From positions 124,001-188,000 of the forward strand of contig JBAZNL010000001.1 in assembly GCA_041649275.1 (NCBI GenBank): a DNA stretch of 64,000 nucleotides, read 5' to 3'. The DNA is from Candidatus Izemoplasmatales bacterium (GTDB lineage Bacteria; Bacillota_I; Bacilli_A; Izemoplasmatales; Hujiaoplasmataceae). Below are positions 41,309 through 49,388 of the stretch, piece by piece. The position numbers and the translations under genes were made by a program. The stretch's first letter is position 1. Every line of letters starts with the position of its first letter. The notes beneath the pieces were generated by a model, which saw only the letters and a list, made by a program, of their open reading frames with translations, was not told the origin of the DNA and made no database searches.

Positions 41309-43124
41309 GGTCGCGTCCCTTCCCGCGCCCGGCTTCCCGCGGCTTCGCGAGACACTTCGGTCCGAATCCGATCAGGTCGGTCCGACCCGCCTTCTCGAGC
41401 GCCTCGAGGACGAGTTCGCGGTTCTTGGGCGCGCGGTACTGGATCAGCGCCCGCTGCATCGCCTTGTCGTGCGGCGAACGCGGGACGTAGATGCGCTTCA
41501 TCGTCCGCGGGTCGAGTTCGGTATGGAACATCGTGGTCGAAAGCGTCCCCGGGGTCGGATAGAAGTCCTGGACCTGTTCGGGATCGTGGCCGAGGTCGCG
41601 GACGTACTCGGCGAGGACGACGGCGTCCTGGATCGTGCATCCCGGGTGCGAACTCATGAGGTAGGGGACGAGATACTGCTCCTTGCCGGCTTCGCGCGAC
41701 AACCGCTCGAAGGTGGACACGAAACGGTCGAAGAGGACCTTCTTCGGCTTGCCCATCGCGTCGAGTACCGGGTCGCTCACATGCTCCGGCGCGACCTTGA
41801 GCTGACCCGAGACGTGATGCGTCACGAGTTCGCGGAAGAACGTTTCGTCCTTGTCGTAGAGGAGGTAGTCGTAGCGGATTCCGCTCCGGATGAAGACCTT
41901 CTTCACGCCCTTCATCGCGCGCAGCGTCCGAAGGACGTCGAGATACTCGCCGTGATCGACCTTCAGGTTCGGACACGGCGTCGGATGCAGGCACTGCCGC
42001 TTCGGGCAGACGCCGTGCTCCGCCTGCCGGTCGCAGGAGGGTCGGTTGAAATTGGCGGTCGGACCGCCGACGTCGTGGATGTACCCCTTGAAGTCGGGCG
42101 CGGCGACGATCCGTTCGGCCTCGGCGACGACGGACGCCTTCGACCGTGACTGGACGACGCGTCCCTGATGCATCGTCAAGGCGCAGAACGAGCAGCCGCC
42201 GAAACAGCCGCGGTTGATCGCGATCGACATCTTGATCTCGTCCATCGCGGCGACGTGGCCCTTCGCCTCGAGCGCGGGGTGGACGTCGCGCATGAACGGC
42301 AGTTCGTAGACGGCGTCGAGTTCGTCGCGGGAAAGCGGCGGCGCCGGCGGATTCTGGACGACATGGACGTCCCGGCACTTCTCGACGAGCGGTCTGGCAA
42401 CCACCGCATCGGTGTTCTCGTACTGGACCATGAACGATTCGGCGTAGGTCTTCTTCGAGGCGACGATCGCCTCGTAGTCGGGCAGGCGGAGCGCGTCGGG
42501 GGGGAGGATCGCGGCGTCGGCCGTCTTCCAGACGGTGCCGCGGAGCCACGTCAGGTCCCGGGCGCGCAGGCCGGAGGCGAGCGAATCGGCGATCTCGACG
42601 ATCGCCTTCTCGCCCATCCCATAGACGAGGAGATCGGCGTCGGAATCGAGCAGGATGCTTCTTCGGACCTTGTCGTCCCAATAGTCGTAATGACCCAGTC
42701 GCCGGAGCGACGCCTCGATCCCGCCGATCACGACAGACCCTTCCGGATCGATCCGCCGGATCGCCTCGCCGTACTTGATGACGGCCCGGTCGGGCCGTTT
42801 TCCCATGGCCCCGCCGGGGGTGTATGCATCGGTCGCGCGGCGTTTCTTGGAGACCGTGTAGTGGTTCACCATCGAATCGATGACGCCGGCGTTGACAAGC
42901 CATCCGAGCCGCGGGCGGCCGAATTCGAGGAACGCCTCGGGATCGTCCACGGACGGCTGGGAAAGGATGCAGACGGAGTAACCGTGCCGTTCGAGGATGC
43001 GGGCGACGATCGCCGTGCCGAAAGAGGGGTGGTCGCAGTAGGCATCGCCCGTGACGAACACGAAATCGGGGACCGAGATCCCCGCTTCGATCATTTCCTT
43101 CCTCGAGATCGGCAGAAACGGCAT
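41301..43124 (-). CDS. ygiQ: YgiQ-family radical SAM protein
   Basis: Radical SAM enzyme of the YgiQ group; its substrate is not established. The N-terminal UPF0313 domain contains FVFVTGDAYCDHPSFG and IVIGGIEASLRRLGHYDYW-like text. The iron-sulphur cluster cysteines lie in NRGCFGGCSFCALTMHQG, and the C-terminal domain contains EQVQDFYPTPGTLS and KRIYVPRSPHDKAMQRAL. 607 residues, ending in a short basic tail. Two bases after the YgjP gene. Confidence 0.92.
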   Translation of the reverse strand: MPFLPISRKEMIEAGISVPDFVFVTGDAYCDHPSFGTAIVARILERHGYSVCILSQPSVDDPEAFLEFGRPRLGWLVNAGVIDSMVNHYTVSKKRRATDAYTPGGAMGKRPDRAVIKYGEAIRRIDPEGSVVIGGIEASLRRLGHYDYWDDKVRRSILLDSDADLLVYGMGEKAIVEIADSLASGLRARDLTWLRGTVWKTADAAILPPDALRLPDYEAIVASKKTYAESFMVQYENTDAVVARPLVEKCRDVHVVQNPPAPPLSRDELDAVYELPFMRDVHPALEAKGHVAAMDEIKMSIAINRGCFGGCSFCALTMHQGRVVQSRSKASVVAEAERIVAAPDFKGYIHDVGGPTANFNRPSCDRQAEHGVCPKRQCLHPTPCPNLKVDHGEYLDVLRTLRAMKGVKKVFIRSGIRYDYLLYDKDETFFRELVTHHVSGQLKVAPEHVSDPVLDAMGKPKKVLFDRFVSTFERLSREAGKEQYLVPYLMSSHPGCTIQDAVVLAEYVRDLGHDPEQVQDFYPTPGTLSTTMFHTELDPRTMKRIYVPRSPHDKAMQRALIQYRAPKNRELVLEALEKAGRTDLIGFGPKCLAKPREAGRGKGRDRA

Positions 43125-43125
43125 G

Positions 43126-43737
43126 TCAGACCTCCATGCGGCGGAACAGCGTTCCGAGTTCGCGGCGCAGGCGCCGGTACTCCGGAACCTGCGAAAGCAG
43201 CGTGCGGTAGAAGCCCGCCCCGTGGTCGGGATGGGCGAAATGGCAGAGTTCGTGGATCAGGATCGCGTCGAAGTAGCGGCGGTCGAAACGGGCGAGCGCG
43301 GTGTTCATCGTGATCGTCCGCGTCTGGAGCGCGTTCGACCCGAAGCGGGTCTTCATCAGCCGGGCGCGGAAGCGGACGCCGGCGGGCACGAGCGTCGACA
43401 GCGCCGTCGGCAGGTCAGCCGTCGCATCGGCCGCAGCCTTCAGGATCTCGGCCTTGTAGGACGCCTCCGACCAGTCGGCCGGACGCGGGACGACGGCTCC
43501 CCAGAGCCGGATCGTGCCGTCGGGAAGCCGGTCCTTCGCAAGCATCTCGCGTCGGGCGCGCAGGATCCGTTGCGCGTGTCTCCCGACGAACGCCTCGACC
43601 TGGGCCGGGCCGAAGGCGGCGTTCGCGGTGATGCGGATCGATCCGTCCGGACGGAGCCGCAGATAGGCGTTCCGGTTGGGTTTGACGACGAGTTCGCAGA
43701 AAACGAGTTCTCCGCCGACCGAAAGCAGCGTTTTCAT
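43126..43737 (-). CDS. YgjP-like zinc metallopeptidase domain protein (DUF45)
   Basis: 203 residues with the HExxH motif as HELCHFAHPDHGAGFY near residue 170, the hallmark of the YgjP/SprT-like group. A further acidic ligand may lie downstream. The middle part (FRARLMKTRFGSNALQTRTITMN) is a typical strand pair of the family. Function in cells is not well known. The ATG overlaps the mtnN stop (ATGA). Confidence 0.9.
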   Translation of the reverse strand: MKTLLSVGGELVFCELVVKPNRNAYLRLRPDGSIRITANAAFGPAQVEAFVGRHAQRILRARREMLAKDRLPDGTIRLWGAVVPRPADWSEASYKAEILKAAADATADLPTALSTLVPAGVRFRARLMKTRFGSNALQTRTITMNTALARFDRRYFDAILIHELCHFAHPDHGAGFYRTLLSQVPEYRRLRRELGTLFRRMEV

Positions 43738-44420
43738 CCGCGCAGGAAGGCGCGCACGAAGGCGGCCGTGTTCGCGCAGATCGCGGCGGCGACGTCGCGG
43801 TAGCCGTCGACCTGGCCGGGGGCGTCGATCACGTCGGAGATCCCGCGGATCACGACGAAGGGGACGCCGAAGACCTCGGCGGCGTGCGCGACCGCCATCG
43901 ACTCCATGTCGACGGCGACAACGTCGGCGGTATGGGCGCGGATCGGCGAAAGCACGGCCGGGTCGGTGACGAAGCGGTCGGCCGAGGCGATCGTGCCGAA
44001 GCGATGCGGCATTCCGAGGCGTCCGAGGATCCGCGCGGCCCGCTCGAGGAGCGCCGGATCGGCGAGGGCGTAGAGTTTCTCTCCGGCCATCTGCCCGTAG
44101 GGAACGGGATCGATCGCGGTGACGTCGACGTCCGCGTAGAGGACGCGGGTCGCGACCGCGAGGTCGCCCGTGCGCGACGGAAAGACGCCGCCGGCGACGC
44201 CGGTGTTGACGACATAGTCGACCTGATAGCGCGAACACATGAGCGCGGCGGTGATCGCCGCGTTCACCTTCCCGACGCCCGACTGGGCGATGACGAGTTC
44301 GGTGCCCTCGCAGGTGCCGAGATAGAAGGCCTTGTCGGCGACGCGGACGATCTCGCGAACCGCGACGGCGTCGAGCCACCCGGCGAGTTCCTTGTCCATC
44401 GCGACGATGATTCCGACCAT
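43734..44420 (-). CDS. mtnN: 5'-methylthioadenosine/S-adenosylhomocysteine nucleosidase
   Basis: Hydrolyses MTA and SAH to adenine plus the thio-sugar, feeding methionine salvage and SAM recycling. Glu11 in VAMDKELAGW, Glu in VDMESMAVAHAA (purine and ribose contacts) and the catalytic Asp in IRGISDVID are present. 228 residues. AAGGAGGGG lies before the ATG. Located just after the greA terminator, in the relative position found in Bacillus (udk-greA-...-mtnN). Confidence 0.94.
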   Translation of the reverse strand: MVGIIVAMDKELAGWLDAVAVREIVRVADKAFYLGTCEGTELVIAQSGVGKVNAAITAALMCSRYQVDYVVNTGVAGGVFPSRTGDLAVATRVLYADVDVTAIDPVPYGQMAGEKLYALADPALLERAARILGRLGMPHRFGTIASADRFVTDPAVLSPIRAHTADVVAVDMESMAVAHAAEVFGVPFVVIRGISDVIDAPGQVDGYRDVAAAICANTAAFVRAFLRG

Positions 44421-44438
44421 GGGATCCCCTCCTTTGAG

Positions 44439-44467
44439 AAAAAAAGCGGAAACGGGTGCGTTCCGCT
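44439..44467 (-). terminator. terminator of greA
   Basis: Stem AGCGGAA/TTCCGCT with a 9-base loop followed by seven T on the minus strand; the stem begins inside the greA TAG stop. Confidence 0.88.
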
Positions 44468-44933
44468 ACTTGATATCGACGATTTCGACGCTGACTTCCT
44501 TGCCGGTTTCGGCCTTGAAGGTGACCTTGGCGCCGCGCTTCAGACCCATGATCGCCTTCCCGATCGGGGACTCGTTGGAGATCTTGCGCTGCATCGGGTT
44601 GGCCTCGAGATGGCCGACGATCGTGTAGGAGGCGTCCTCGGGACGACCCTTGAACCGGATCGTGACCGTCTTCCCGATGGCGACGACCTTCGCGTTCGAT
44701 TCGCGGATGATCTCGACGTTCTTGATGATGTTGTCGAGTTCCTTGATGCGGGCTTCGATGCGGGCCTGCTCGTCGCGGGCGGCGTCGTAGTCGGCGTTTT
44801 CCGAGAGGTCGCCCTGGGCGCGGGCTTCCTTGAGCGCCTCGAGGTTGTTCTTGCGGTCGACGTCCGTCAGCTTCTTGCGTTCGGCGATCAGTTCCTCGAG
44901 TCCCTTTTCGGTGATCTTGAATGTATTGTCCAT
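44466..44933 (-). CDS. greA: transcription elongation factor GreA
   Basis: Binds the RNA polymerase secondary channel and stimulates cleavage of backtracked RNA. The coiled-coil tip shows GDLSENADYDAARDEQ with the acidic pair that acts in the active site. The C-terminal FKBP-like domain contains ISNESPIGKAIMGLKRG. 155 residues. AAAGGAG precedes the ATG, and an extended -10 lies between udk and greA. Confidence 0.97.
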   Translation of the reverse strand: MDNTFKITEKGLEELIAERKKLTDVDRKNNLEALKEARAQGDLSENADYDAARDEQARIEARIKELDNIIKNVEIIRESNAKVVAIGKTVTIRFKGRPEDASYTIVGHLEANPMQRKISNESPIGKAIMGLKRGAKVTFKAETGKEVSVEIVDIK

Positions 44934-44962
44934 GGTTGTTCTCCTTTGGGGTTCGTGACTAG

Positions 44963-44971
44963 ATTATATCA
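44963..44971 (-). promoter_or_regulatory. extended -10 promoter of greA
   Basis: Minus strand TGATATAAT, about 30 bases upstream of the greA ATG; the -35 is weak (TACTGA region). Confidence 0.6.
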
Positions 44972-44978
44972 CAATTGC

Positions 44979-45599
44979 CTATTTCAGTATAGACAGCAGT
45001 TTCGCGTTGATGAGGTCGACGGCCACGTCGTGGCTATAGTCGTTGGGGATGATGATGTCGGCGTACCGCTTCGTCGGCTTGACGAACTCGTGGAACATCG
45101 GCTTGACGGTCTTCAGGTACTGGTCGATGACCGACTCCATCGAGCGGCCGCGCTCGTTGATGTCGCGGCGGAGACGGCGGATGAAGCGCAGGTCGTCGTC
45201 GGCCTCGACGAAGATCTTGACGTCGACGAGCGCGCGGATCCGCGGATCCTCGAGCACGAGGATGCCTTCGAGGACGATGATCTTCGCGGGCCGTACGGTC
45301 TCGGTCTCCGGCGAGCGCGTGAAGCGGACGAAGTCGTAGATCGGCTTCTGGATCGGGTTGCCGGCGATGAGGGTCTTCAGCTGGCGGATGAAGAGGTCGT
45401 TGTCGAGCGCAAACGGGTGGTCGTAGTTGACCGCGCGGCGTTCCTCCATCGTCATCTCGGACTGGTCCTTGTAATAGTCGTCGTGCTTGATCACGACGAC
45501 GGGGTACTCCGTCAGGTTCGCCATGATCTTGTTCACGACGGTGGTCTTGCCGGAGGAGGATCCGCCGGCGACGGCGATCACGAGGGGTTTCGAGGACAT
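44979..45599 (-). CDS. udk: uridine kinase
   Basis: Phosphorylates uridine and cytidine with ATP or GTP in pyrimidine salvage. P-loop VAGGSSSGKTTV, the substrate segment HDDYYKDQSEMTMEER, YDHPFALD and the lid RRLRRDINERGRS are all canonical. 206 residues. AAGGAG lies upstream of the ATG. Order udk-greA is conserved in Bacillota. Confidence 0.96.
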   Translation of the reverse strand: MSSKPLVIAVAGGSSSGKTTVVNKIMANLTEYPVVVIKHDDYYKDQSEMTMEERRAVNYDHPFALDNDLFIRQLKTLIAGNPIQKPIYDFVRFTRSPETETVRPAKIIVLEGILVLEDPRIRALVDVKIFVEADDDLRFIRRLRRDINERGRSMESVIDQYLKTVKPMFHEFVKPTKRYADIIIPNDYSHDVAVDLINAKLLSILK

Positions 45600-45655
45600 G
45601 CGCGTTCACGCTCCTTCTTCAATCGATCGATGCGATCGGGTGGGGGTTAATCCCC

Positions 45656-45688
45656 CAAAAAAAGGGAAAAGAGTAAGTAACTTACTCT
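45656..45688 (-). terminator. terminator of alaS-ruvX-yrzB
   Basis: Perfect 8-bp stem AGAGTAAG/CTTACTCT with a 3-base loop, followed by TTTTCCCTTTTTTT on the minus strand. It overlaps the yrzB stop. Confidence 0.85.
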
Positions 45689-46059
45689 TTGTCCTCTTCG
45701 TCTTCTTCGTGCGCGTGGCCGCATTCGCAATCGTCGCCGCAGTCGCAGTCGTCGCCGTGCTCGTGGTCGTGTTCGTGCTCCGCGGTTTCGGCTTCCTCTT
45801 CGTCCTCGAGATAGTTTTCGAGGACCTCCTCGACGAATTCCCATTCCGCGTCGGTCTCGATCTGCATCAGTTTGCCTTCTTCGCCCGATTCGGGATCATA
45901 TGCGGCGGCGAAAACCTCGCCGGATTCGTCGCCGGCGACCTGGTAGACGACGTACGACCGGTTGAACTCGTCCGAATCGAACGTCATGATGATCTCGCAC
46001 TTGATGTCCTTGCCGTTTTCATCAGTCACGATGAAATATTCCTTTTCGTCCTTTTCCAT
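45682..46059 (-). CDS. yrzB: DUF1292 protein YrzB with metal-binding-like tail
   Basis: Small acidic protein of the DUF1292 family, normally about 90 residues, always near ruvX in Bacillota. The conserved part (1-90) contains EYFIVTDENGKDIKCEI and SYVVYQ. It is followed by an unusual 35-residue tail rich in His, Asp, Cys and Glu (HEHDHEHGDDCDCGDDCE and more), which looks able to bind metal ions. Function unknown. Eight bases after ruvX. Confidence 0.88.
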   Translation of the reverse strand: MEKDEKEYFIVTDENGKDIKCEIIMTFDSDEFNRSYVVYQVAGDESGEVFAAAYDPESGEEGKLMQIETDAEWEFVEEVLENYLEDEEEAETAEHEHDHEHGDDCDCGDDCECGHAHEEDEEDKE

Positions 46060-46067
46060 GGGTTCTC

Positions 46068-46484
46068 CTACCTTCTGGCGTCGAGATAGCTCTGGAGGAT
46101 GATCGTGGCCGCCAATTTGTCGACGATCTCCTTGCGGTGCTTGCGCGAGAGGTCCCCCGCAAGCATGGCCTGGTTGGCCATCCGGGTCGAGAGCCGTTCG
46201 TCCCAGAGGACGATCGGCACCGCGATCCGCTCCTTCAGGGCGTCCCGGAACGCCTCCGACTTCTTTCCCTGGGATCCGATCGACCCGTCCATGTTCTTCG
46301 GATAGCCGAGGACGACGAGACCCACTTTATTATTATCGACAAATCGCTTGACATAGTCAAGGGGCAAATCGAGATTCTCCTCGGGAAAGGTGAACGTCTC
46401 GATGCCGGAAGCGAGGATCGCGGAGGGATCGGAACAGGCGACGCCGAGCGTCTTCGACCCGAGGTCGAGTCCGAGGACCTTCAT
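46068..46484 (-). CDS. ruvX: Holliday junction resolvase-like/pre-16S rRNA nuclease YqgF
   Basis: RNase H-fold protein, implicated in maturing the 16S rRNA 5' end. It begins MKVLGLDLGSKTLGVACSD with the first catalytic Asp, followed by LVVLGYPKNMDGSIG, VLWDERLSTRMA (Glu) and a late Asp region VDKLAATIILQSYLD. 138 residues. The ATG overlaps the alaS stop (ATGA). Confidence 0.94.
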   Translation of the reverse strand: MKVLGLDLGSKTLGVACSDPSAILASGIETFTFPEENLDLPLDYVKRFVDNNKVGLVVLGYPKNMDGSIGSQGKKSEAFRDALKERIAVPIVLWDERLSTRMANQAMLAGDLSRKHRKEIVDKLAATIILQSYLDARR

Positions 46485-49114
46485 CGGATCGCCCGCCTGA
46501 CCGCGGCCACGGCCTCGTCCGTCTTCGCGACGTCCTTCCCGCCCGCCTGGGCGAAGTCGGGTCGGCCGCCGCCGTTTCCGTCGCAGATCGCGGCGGCCGT
46601 CTTGACGAGCTGGCCGGCATGGAACCGGAGGCTCTTCGACTTGGCGACGAAGGCGACCTTCCCGTCCCGGACCGAAGCGACGAAGACGAGTCCCGTCGCC
46701 TGCGCGGCGAGGTTGTCGACGAACTGCTTCAGGGTATTCATGTCGAGCCCGTCGACGCGGCCGACGAAGCTGCCGTCGCGGATCTGGGCGAAGTAGCCGT
46801 CGAGCGACTTCAGGGTCGCCGTCTCGCGGCGCGAGGTGTATTCGCGTTCGAGTTCCTTGACGGCCTTCTGGAGGTCGGCGAACTCCTGGCGCTTGGCGAT
46901 CACGTCGGCGTAGGAGCCGACCGGAACGGCCGCCTGCGGCGCGGCGAAGACGAGGTCGATCCGGTCGACGATCGCCGCCTGGAGGATGCCGTAGGCCTTG
47001 CGGTTGAGGTTGTCGATCTCGGCGACGATGCCGTAGAGCGTGTCGGCGATCCCCTGGACGCCGTCGTTGGTCACGGCTTCGATCCGGTAGATGCCGGAGC
47101 CGATCGACTGGATCCCGCGGATCGCGAAGCGGCGGATGTCGGAAAGGTTCTTCACGTGCGTGCCGCCGCACAGGTCGAGCGTGTACTTGAGGTCGACGAC
47201 GCGGACGAGGTCGCCGTACTTCTCGCCGAACTCGGCGATCGCCCCGCGGGCGACGGCGGCGTCGACGGTCATCTGCTTCGTCTCGACCGGGTAGTCCCGG
47301 CCGATCATCGCGACGACGCGACGCTCCAGCTCGAGGATCGTCTCGTCGACGATCGGTTCGAAATGGTTGAAGTCGAAGCGGAGCGCTTCCGCGGAGACCT
47401 GGCTGCCCTGCTGGGAGACGTGGGTTCCGAGCAGGTCGCGGAGCGCCTTGAAGAGGAGATGGGTGGCCGAATGGTTCGCGGCGGTGGCGCCGCGCTTCTC
47501 GATGTCGACCGAGGCGAGCACGACGTCGCCTTCGCGGACGCGCCCCGAAAGGATCGTGACGGCGTGCAGGAACTGCCCGTTCGGCAGTTTCGTGACGTCG
47601 TCGACCTGGGCGAAGAACTTGTCGTTCGTGATCACGCCGGTATCGGCGACCTGACCGCCCGAGGTGGCGTAGAACGGCGTCGCCTCGAGGACGATGCCCT
47701 CCGGAAAGACCTTGAGGACGCGGGTCTCGGCGGCGGTTCGGTCATAGCCAACGAACTTCGACTTGGCGGTGAAGGCGAGGTGCGCCTCGTTCTGCGATTT
47801 CATCGACTGGACGTCCTTGCGGGCGTTTCGGGCGCGTTCCTTCTGCTTCTCCATCTCGGCCTGGAAGCCGGCGAGATCGACGGAAAGCCCGCGCTCCTCG
47901 GCGTATTCGGCGGTCAGTTCGATCGGGAATCCGTAGGTGTCGTAGAGGACGAAGGCGTCGGCGCCGGGAATCGTCTTGCCCGGAAGCGAGGCGGCGATCG
48001 CCTCGAAGCGCTTCTCGCCGGCGGCGAGGGTCTCGAGGAACTTCGTCTCCTCGGCGCCGATGACCTTCTTCACGATCGCGGTCTGGTCGAGGAGGGAGGG
48101 ATAGTAGTCCTTCATGATGTCGGCGACGACGTCGACGAGCTCGTCCATGAACGGGCGCTGGATGCCGATCTTCTTGCCGTACTTGACGGCGCGGCGGAGC
48201 AGTCGGCGCAGGACGTAGCCGCGGCCCTCGTTGGCGAGGACGGCGCCGTCGGCGACCGCAAAGGTGACGGTGCGGATGTGGTCAGCGATCACCTTGAAGG
48301 CCATCTGGCCCTCGTAGGGGACGCCGGCGATCTCCTCGATCTTCTTCATGATCGGCATGAACAGGTCGGTCTCGAAGTTGGTCGGGACGCCCTGGATGAC
48401 GCAGGTGATGCGCTCGAGGCCGCAGCCGGTGTCGATGTTCTTGTTGGGGAGCTCGGGGTATTCGCTGCGCTTCAGGCCGGCTTTCGCGTTGTACTGCGAG
48501 AAGACGATGTTCCAGATCTCGATGTAGCGGTCGTTTTGGATCCCGTCCCTGATCGCGTTCGGGCCGACCGACCCGAACTTCGGGCCGCGGTCGAAGTAGA
48601 TCTCGGTGCAGGGGCCGCACGGACCCTCACCGATCTCCCAGAAGTTGTCGTCGTCCGTCGGGATGATGTGCGACGGGTCGACGCCGAGTGAAATCCAGAG
48701 ATCCTTCGTCTCCACGTCGTCCGGATAGATGGTCATGTAGAGGCGGTCCTTGTCGAAGGCAAACCACTTCGGATCGGTCAGGATCTCGAAACCCCACGTC
48801 ACGGCCTCCTTGCGGAAATAGTCGCCGATCGAGAAGTTCCCGAGCATCTCGAAGAACGTGTGGTGACGAGCGGTCTTCCCGACGTTCTCGATGTCGTTCG
48901 TGCGGATGCACTTCTGCGCGTTCACGATCCGCGGGTTCTTCGGCACGATCGAGCCGTCGAAGTACTTCTTAAGGGCGGCGACGCCCGCGTTCATCCAGAG
49001 CAGGGTCGGGTCGTCGTTGGGAACGAGCGATGCGCCCTTCTCCACGGAATGGCCTTTCGACTGGAAGAAATCCAGCCACATCTTCCTCACTTGGCTTCCG
49101 GTCAGTTGTTTCAT
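46481..49114 (-). CDS. alaS: alanine--tRNA ligase
   Basis: Class II synthetase for alanine. The N-terminal catalytic domain contains MNAGVAALKKYFDG and HHTFFEMLGNFSIGDYF. The editing domain has zinc ligands HSATHLLF and CGGTH, and a C-terminal DHHA1-type domain ends in GNGGGRPDFAQAGGKD. 877 residues, full length. GAGGAGG lies seven bases before the ATG at 49114; the longer frame from 49192 lies within the T-box terminator. Controlled by an upstream T-box leader. Confidence 0.97.
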   Translation of the reverse strand: MKQLTGSQVRKMWLDFFQSKGHSVEKGASLVPNDDPTLLWMNAGVAALKKYFDGSIVPKNPRIVNAQKCIRTNDIENVGKTARHHTFFEMLGNFSIGDYFRKEAVTWGFEILTDPKWFAFDKDRLYMTIYPDDVETKDLWISLGVDPSHIIPTDDDNFWEIGEGPCGPCTEIYFDRGPKFGSVGPNAIRDGIQNDRYIEIWNIVFSQYNAKAGLKRSEYPELPNKNIDTGCGLERITCVIQGVPTNFETDLFMPIMKKIEEIAGVPYEGQMAFKVIADHIRTVTFAVADGAVLANEGRGYVLRRLLRRAVKYGKKIGIQRPFMDELVDVVADIMKDYYPSLLDQTAIVKKVIGAEETKFLETLAAGEKRFEAIAASLPGKTIPGADAFVLYDTYGFPIELTAEYAEERGLSVDLAGFQAEMEKQKERARNARKDVQSMKSQNEAHLAFTAKSKFVGYDRTAAETRVLKVFPEGIVLEATPFYATSGGQVADTGVITNDKFFAQVDDVTKLPNGQFLHAVTILSGRVREGDVVLASVDIEKRGATAANHSATHLLFKALRDLLGTHVSQQGSQVSAEALRFDFNHFEPIVDETILELERRVVAMIGRDYPVETKQMTVDAAVARGAIAEFGEKYGDLVRVVDLKYTLDLCGGTHVKNLSDIRRFAIRGIQSIGSGIYRIEAVTNDGVQGIADTLYGIVAEIDNLNRKAYGILQAAIVDRIDLVFAAPQAAVPVGSYADVIAKRQEFADLQKAVKELEREYTSRRETATLKSLDGYFAQIRDGSFVGRVDGLDMNTLKQFVDNLAAQATGLVFVASVRDGKVAFVAKSKSLRFHAGQLVKTAAAICDGNGGGRPDFAQAGGKDVAKTDEAVAAVRRAIR

Positions 49115-49129
49115 GGGTAAACCTCCTCG

Positions 49130-49339
49130 GCAAAAATAAAGTCGTCCTCTGATCAAGGACGACGAATCGCGGTACCACCTTTGTTCCGGCACGGAGGCCG
49201 GCGCTCGAAGTCCTTAACGCGGACGACACGGACGGGATTGGCGTCTCTTGAAAGTGGCGTCGGAATCCGCATCGTTCTGGTCGCACCGTCCCCAGACTCT
49301 CTGGTCGTCGCGCATTCCGTAGGCTTTCGCATCGATTTG
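49130..49339 (-). promoter_or_regulatory. T-box riboswitch leader of alaS
   Basis: The minus strand carries the T-box core AAAGGTGGTACCGCG (about 49168-49182). A terminator stem GTCGTCC/GGACGAC with a TTTATTTTT run follows (49132-49163). Upstream is a long stem I region with GGAAT/ATTCC pairing. Candidate specifier is GCG followed by G in GATGCGGATTCC, which fits alanine. Uncharged tRNA-Ala should favour the antiterminator and alaS expression. Confidence 0.9.
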
Positions 49340-49344
49340 AGGAC

Positions 49345-49373
49345 ATTATACACCATGGAGGCGGGAAAAGCAA
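49345..49373 (-). promoter_or_regulatory. promoter of the alaS T-box leader
   Basis: Minus strand TTGCTT (49368-49373), 17-bp spacer, TATAAT (49345-49350). Confidence 0.75.
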
Positions 49374-49388
49374 CGGCGAAGCCGCGAA

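Noticed and set aside
45645..45660. GGGGGTTAATCCCCC palindrome downstream of yrzB
   Set aside because: Too short and without T-run; the true terminator is the adjacent AGAGTAAG stem. It may be incidental or part of the udk leader.
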